This document shows positions 60,617 through 64,000 of a stretch of DNA of 64,000 nucleotides, piece after piece; positions within the stretch are counted from its first letter, which is position 1; every line of letters begins with the position of its first letter. The notes beneath the pieces were generated by a model. That model ran no database searches. It worked only from the letters and a program-made list of their open reading frames with translations, and had not been told where the DNA came from. The translations under genes were made by a program, and so were the position numbers. The stretch is from Flavobacterium gelidicaeli (lineage in GTDB: Bacteria; Bacteroidota; Bacteroidia; Flavobacteriales; Flavobacteriaceae), in contig NZ_JABSNK010000007.1 in NCBI RefSeq assembly GCF_013294005.1, forward strand, positions 156,110-220,109, given 5' to 3'.

Positions 60617-61879
60617 TTATTTATAAATCAGGTATTTTGATCTTTTAATTTTAAAGTCTGTCAAGCCTTTTTTCCAGCTAGCTCTTATTGATTCTTCAGA
60701 AATATTATTTTTAATTTGTTCTTGTAGTTTTTTGGTACCGGCCAATTTTGTAAAAAATGAATTGAAGAATTTTGATTTATCGGCAGTGTTACTGTATGCT
60801 TTAATTAACCATTTAATTTCAAGTTGTTTTACTTTGGCTGTAGCCGCTAAATCTTCGCCATAACATGCTGTGCCGTTATAAACTGGGTTTTGGGCTCCAA
60901 TGTTTGGTTTTGGTGTAAAGCTAAAATCGGTTTTTGGAAGATAAGGAGATCCATATATTTGAAATTGTTTTTCTGTTCCACGCCCTACACTTACGTTGGT
61001 GCCTTCAAATAAACACAAACTTGCATATAAGTTTATAGCTTGATCATTTGGTAAATTTGGGGAGGGTTTTACAGGTAGGCTGTAAGGCATATTCCGGTTA
61101 TAATTTGTACACGGAATTACGTTTAGTTTACATTGAGCGCCATTTTTTAACCATTTTTCACCGTTAATCATTTTACCATATTCTCCTATTGTCATCCCGT
61201 GTAGTAGTGGTATTGCGTGCATTCCTACAAAGCTGGAGTAGGCTTTTTCTAAAATAGGGCCGTCAACAATATTTCCATTTGGATTAGGTCTGTCTAAAAT
61301 CATTAATTCTATATTGTTTTCTGCGCAAGCTTCCATGATATAATGTAATGAAGAGATGTAAGTGTAAAAACGGGCGCCTACATCTTGGAGGTCAAAAACC
61401 ATAATGTCAATCCCAACAAGCTGTGCTGCTTTTGGTTTTTTATTATCCCCATACAATGATATAATCGAAAGTCCAGTTTTATTATCTTTCCCATCTAATA
61501 GGTGTTCACCAGCATCTGCAGTTCCTCTGAAACCGTGTTCTGGAGCAAAAATACTTTGAATTTTAATGTTTTTCGAAAGTAAAAAATCTACTAAGTGCGT
61601 TTTATTTGCAAGTATGCCTGATTGATTTGTTACCACCCCTATTTTTTTATTTCTTAATAGCGGCAAATACTCCTCAAAATTATCTGCACCAGTTCTTATG
61701 CTTAAATTTTTAACTAGCGTTTTTTCGGTTGTATCTGAAGTTAGTATCTCGTTACTCTCAATAGTGTCTTGTACCGCGCTGGTAACTGAGCTTTTTTTAC
61801 CATCGATTAATCCTGAACAAGCAATCATAATGGATAACGGAATTAAAGTAATGGAGATTTTTTTTATAAATAGAATCAT
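60617..61879 (-). CDS. DUF1343 lipoprotein, NamZ-type exo-N-acetylmuramidase
   Basis: This 420-residue protein starts with a lipoprotein signal (PLSIMIACSG). The DUF1343 domain is clear: GVVTNQSGI, FAPEHGFRGTADAGEHL, VFDLQDVGARFYTYISSLHYIMEAC, LDRPNPNGNIVDGPIL, GMTIGEYGKMINGE and NVSVGRGTEKQFQIYGSP. NamZ of this family removes terminal N-acetylmuramic acid from peptidoglycan fragments in cell-wall recycling, a trait well known in Bacteroidetes. No other recycling genes are next to it. Confidence 0.92.
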   Translation of the reverse strand: MILFIKKISITLIPLSIMIACSGLIDGKKSSVTSAVQDTIESNEILTSDTTEKTLVKNLSIRTGADNFEEYLPLLRNKKIGVVTNQSGILANKTHLVDFLLSKNIKIQSIFAPEHGFRGTADAGEHLLDGKDNKTGLSIISLYGDNKKPKAAQLVGIDIMVFDLQDVGARFYTYISSLHYIMEACAENNIELMILDRPNPNGNIVDGPILEKAYSSFVGMHAIPLLHGMTIGEYGKMINGEKWLKNGAQCKLNVIPCTNYNRNMPYSLPVKPSPNLPNDQAINLYASLCLFEGTNVSVGRGTEKQFQIYGSPYLPKTDFSFTPKPNIGAQNPVYNGTACYGEDLAATAKVKQLEIKWLIKAYSNTADKSKFFNSFFTKLAGTKKLQEQIKNNISEESIRASWKKGLTDFKIKRSKYLIYK

Positions 61880-61956
61880 TTTTTTTGATGTAGAATAAGT
61901 TAGTGTAATTCGTGTTTTAGCTGTATTTTTGGAGCCAAATTAGAAACGCAATCAAA

Positions 61957-63192
61957 TTGAATTTAGAATATTTCATAGCCAAAAGACTTGTAACTGCTAA
62001 AGATTATAAAAGTAGTATATCTGCGCCAATTATAAAAATTGCGATAGCTGCTATTGCTATCGGTATGGTAATGATGATCGTTTCAGTGGCAACTGGAATT
62101 GGGTTACAACAGAAAATTCGTGAGAAAATTGCTGCATTCAATGGGCACATTACAATTACTAATTACGATAGTAATCAATCTGACGCAACACTTACTCCAA
62201 TTTCTAAAAACCAAAGTTTCTATCCTAAATTTACTAGCGTTCCTGGTGTAAGTCACATACAGGCTATTGCGAGCAAAGCAGGAATAATCAGAACCGAAAA
62301 TGCTTTTGAGGGAATTATTTTCAAAGGAGTAGGTGCCGATTATAAATGGGATAATATAAAGGAATATCTCGTTGAAGGGAAATTGCCTGATTTTTCGAAA
62401 AATTTGAATGAGGATGTGGTTATTTCACAATTCTTAGCAAATAGATTGCATTTAAGAGTTGGTGATGCTTTTAATACTTTCTTTATGAAGGAAGGAGAGA
62501 ATAAGTTACCTAATATTCGAAGGTTTAAAATTACGGGTATTTTTAATTCAGGTTTTCAAGAGTTTGACGCTACCTATATAGTAGGGGATATTCGTCACAT
62601 GCAACGCATAAATAAATGGAAAGCTGATCAGGTAGGAGCGTTTGAAGTTTTTGTTAAAGATTTTGATCAAATAAAAGAGGTAGGTGATCAGGTTTATAAA
62701 CAAACAAGTTCTACGCTGGATACAAAAACAATTATCGAAAAATACAGTTATATATTTGAGTGGTTGCAATTGTTTGATTTTAATATAATCGTCATATTAG
62801 TAGTAATGATTATTGTGGCAACAATAAATATGGTGGTAGCATTGTTAGTTTTAATTCTCGAACGCACACAAATGATAGGGATTTTAAAGGCATTGGGAGC
62901 TAATAACTGGACTGTGCGTAAAATATTTTTATATAACGCTTCGTATCTTATTTTACGTGGATTGTTTTGGGGTAATCTAATTGGAATTGTAATTTTGCTT
63001 ATCCAGCAGTATTTTGGGGTAATAAAACTAAATCCTGAAAATTATTATGTAGACCAAGCACCTGTTTATATTAATTTAGGTTACATAGCACTATTGAATT
63101 TATTCACAATAACAGTTTGTTTTATTGTGCTGCTGATCCCGTCCTACATAATAACAAAGATTTCTCCAGTAAAAGCAATACGCTACGATTAG
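61957..63192 (+). CDS. LolC/LolE-like FtsX-family ABC transporter permease
   Basis: This 411-residue membrane protein has the LolC/E layout. One N-terminal helix (IIKIAIAAIAIGMVMMIVSVATGI) is followed by a large periplasmic domain (about residues 45-270). Three C-terminal helices in an FtsX domain follow (IVILVVMIIVATINMVVALLVL, ILRGLFWGNLIGIVILLI, LLNLFTITVCFIVLLIPSYI). LERTQMIGILKALGANNWTVRKIF is the coupling segment. These permeases extract lipoproteins towards the outer membrane. The start is TTG at 61957; a TATTTTTG box is at 61924-61931. The partner ATPase is not in the window. Confidence 0.9.
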   Translation: MNLEYFIAKRLVTAKDYKSSISAPIIKIAIAAIAIGMVMMIVSVATGIGLQQKIREKIAAFNGHITITNYDSNQSDATLTPISKNQSFYPKFTSVPGVSHIQAIASKAGIIRTENAFEGIIFKGVGADYKWDNIKEYLVEGKLPDFSKNLNEDVVISQFLANRLHLRVGDAFNTFFMKEGENKLPNIRRFKITGIFNSGFQEFDATYIVGDIRHMQRINKWKADQVGAFEVFVKDFDQIKEVGDQVYKQTSSTLDTKTIIEKYSYIFEWLQLFDFNIIVILVVMIIVATINMVVALLVLILERTQMIGILKALGANNWTVRKIFLYNASYLILRGLFWGNLIGIVILLIQQYFGVIKLNPENYYVDQAPVYINLGYIALLNLFTITVCFIVLLIPSYIITKISPVKAIRYD

Positions 63193-63209
63193 TTATTTAT
63201 TTAATTTAC

Positions 63210-63292
63210 AGGAGCTATTTCCTGCTATCCGCTACAATCTAGTTCGCCGAACACCGGCTCCCTAGGATTTCCACTACTATCAGGGCTAGGTA
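63210..63292 (-). repeat. Structured dispersed repeat, copy F
   Basis: On the minus strand: CCTAGCCCTGATAGTAGTGG, an inner hairpin CCTAGGGAGCC / GGCGAACTAG with partial pairing and the loop GGTGTTC shared with copy A, then TGTAGCGGATAGCAGGAAAT and AGCT. Between the permease gene and the rRNA operon. Confidence 0.75.
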
Positions 63293-63620
63293 GGAGTGGC
63301 GTGATTGAATCAAGATTTTGCTACCTATATAAGGAGTAATTAGTTTATTCAAATCACATTTAGTAATAAAAGGTAATAACTGAGTTGTGTTAAGAGGATT
63401 AGTAGCTTCTGCAAAGTAGCTCTTGACTGTAAAGTAGTTTAATGAAAGGTTTTTTAAACGAGTTGCACCTTTGAGAAAACCATAAACAGGATGTAAATCT
63501 AATAAAAACCCAATCTACAACAGTAATAATTCCTACTTTTACACAAAACCGCACCAGCAACTCTTTTTCAAAGACAAGATTCCCAGTAGTTTAAAATTAA
63601 AGTTATAAAAACATTAAAAA
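63293..63620 (+). other. Intergenic region upstream of the rRNA promoters
   Basis: I see no ORF of useful length, tRNA or strong hairpin in this stretch. It is AT-rich and may hold upstream (UP-type) elements for rrn promoter P1. Confidence 0.4.
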
Positions 63621-63636
63621 AAGGCAATCAAAAGTA

Positions 63637-63666
63637 TTGTTTAACGGAAAAGAGTCAGTACTTTTG
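63637..63666 (+). promoter_or_regulatory. rRNA promoter P1
   Basis: TTG (63637-63639), a 19-bp spacer, and TACTTTTG (63659-63666) are followed by CACCCGC. This is an exact match to the Bacteroidetes promoter, and the same word TACTTTTGCACCCGC occurs again at P2. Confidence 0.82.
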
Positions 63667-63754
63667 CACCCGCAACAGCGAATAAGTTCTTTACATTTTG
63701 ACAAGCAAAACGAAATAAGTTGAGAATTTATTTTCAGATTATTTTAAAAAAAGC

Positions 63755-63785
63755 TTGTGAGAAATAAAAGAGTTTATTACTTTTG
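63755..63785 (+). promoter_or_regulatory. rRNA promoter P2
   Basis: TTG (63755-63757), a 20-bp spacer, and TACTTTTG (63778-63785) followed by CACCCGC, 119 bp downstream of P1. The leader from here to 16S is about 200 nt. Confidence 0.82.
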
Positions 63786-63985
63786 CACCCGCTTCGGGAA
63801 ACATGTTTAACATGAAAACGAGGTTAAAAAAAAGATAAGAACACGTTCCTAGACATATTGAATTGACAGCCGTTTTAATAGAGATGTTAGAACAAAAGAA
63901 TAAGAGTAATAGAATAGATAGATTAGAGTATAACCAATAGATCTTCAGTCAAAAATAAATAGCTTAGTAATAAGCAAATAATATA

Positions 63986-64000
63986 CGATGAAGAGTTTGA
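63986..64000 (+). rRNA. 16S ribosomal RNA, first bases (truncated by window edge)
   Basis: The window ends GATGAAGAGTTTGA, the start of the universal 16S 5' sequence GAAGAGTTTGATCCTGGC. The tandem stable-RNA promoters upstream confirm an rrn operon. The exact mature 5' end is estimated. Confidence 0.85.

Overview
The window is an AT-rich bacterial chromosome segment that looks like Flavobacterium (Bacteroidetes). The reasons are the gliding gene gldA, promoters with the Bacteroidetes -7 box TAnnTTTG, two SAM-I riboswitches, a methionine synthase split into two genes, DUF1343/NamZ, TonB/ExbB/ExbD/ExbD gene order, and a ribosomal RNA operon whose 16S gene begins in the last bases. No prophage, IS transposase, CRISPR array or defence island was found.

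Positions 1-23.7 kb form a sulfur and methionine supercluster. It starts with the 3' end of an O-acetylhomoserine sulfhydrylase gene, then a long regulatory stretch with two tandem leader-peptide attenuator candidates and a SAM-I riboswitch. These precede a giant fused gene (MetX-like acyltransferase + aspartokinase + homoserine dehydrogenase). Next come an OsmC protein, a second sulfhydrylase (MetZ type), an Rrf2 regulator and a TauE/SafE exporter. The divergent assimilatory sulfate operon follows: cysH, cysD, cysN, sulfite reductase, cobA, precorrin-2 dehydrogenase and a ferredoxin-NADP reductase type flavoenzyme. A second SAM-I riboswitch then precedes the split metH genes and metF. GC-rich hairpin repeats sit at almost every gene border of the sulfate operon, and four tandem 145-bp repeats separate the metH halves.

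Positions 23.8-31.8 kb carry a lipoprotein with four His/Cys-containing repeats, gldA on the minus strand, and an aromatic amino acid operon (pheA, aminotransferase, tyrA, DAHP synthase-chorismate mutase). That operon is preceded by a very clear leader-peptide attenuator rich in Phe and Tyr codons. rsgA and dtd follow.

Positions 31.8-37.6 kb are an iron-siderophore module (TonB-dependent receptor, PepSY reductase-like protein and esterase, all minus strand) with a divergent AraC regulator. Positions 37.7-51.4 kb hold mazG, aroA, queA, the kynurenine genes kynU and kmo with a cupin, an AsmA-like protein, a glycine-zipper lipoprotein, a flavin reductase-like protein, a penicillin acylase and a HerA-like ATPase.

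Positions 51.7-58.7 kb are the ExbB-ExbD-ExbD-TonB energy-transduction operon with a small membrane protein, a PstS-like lipoprotein and a TPR protein, followed by queE and a DUF2059 protein. Positions 58.8-64 kb contain a broken DinB/YfiT gene, a methyltransferase, a cysteine-cluster protein, NamZ/DUF1343, an FtsX-like permease, and tandem rRNA promoters leading into 16S rRNA.

The most notable signals are regulatory: three candidate translation-coupled attenuators, and a family of six structured dispersed repeats whose hairpin arms differ in sequence but keep pairing.
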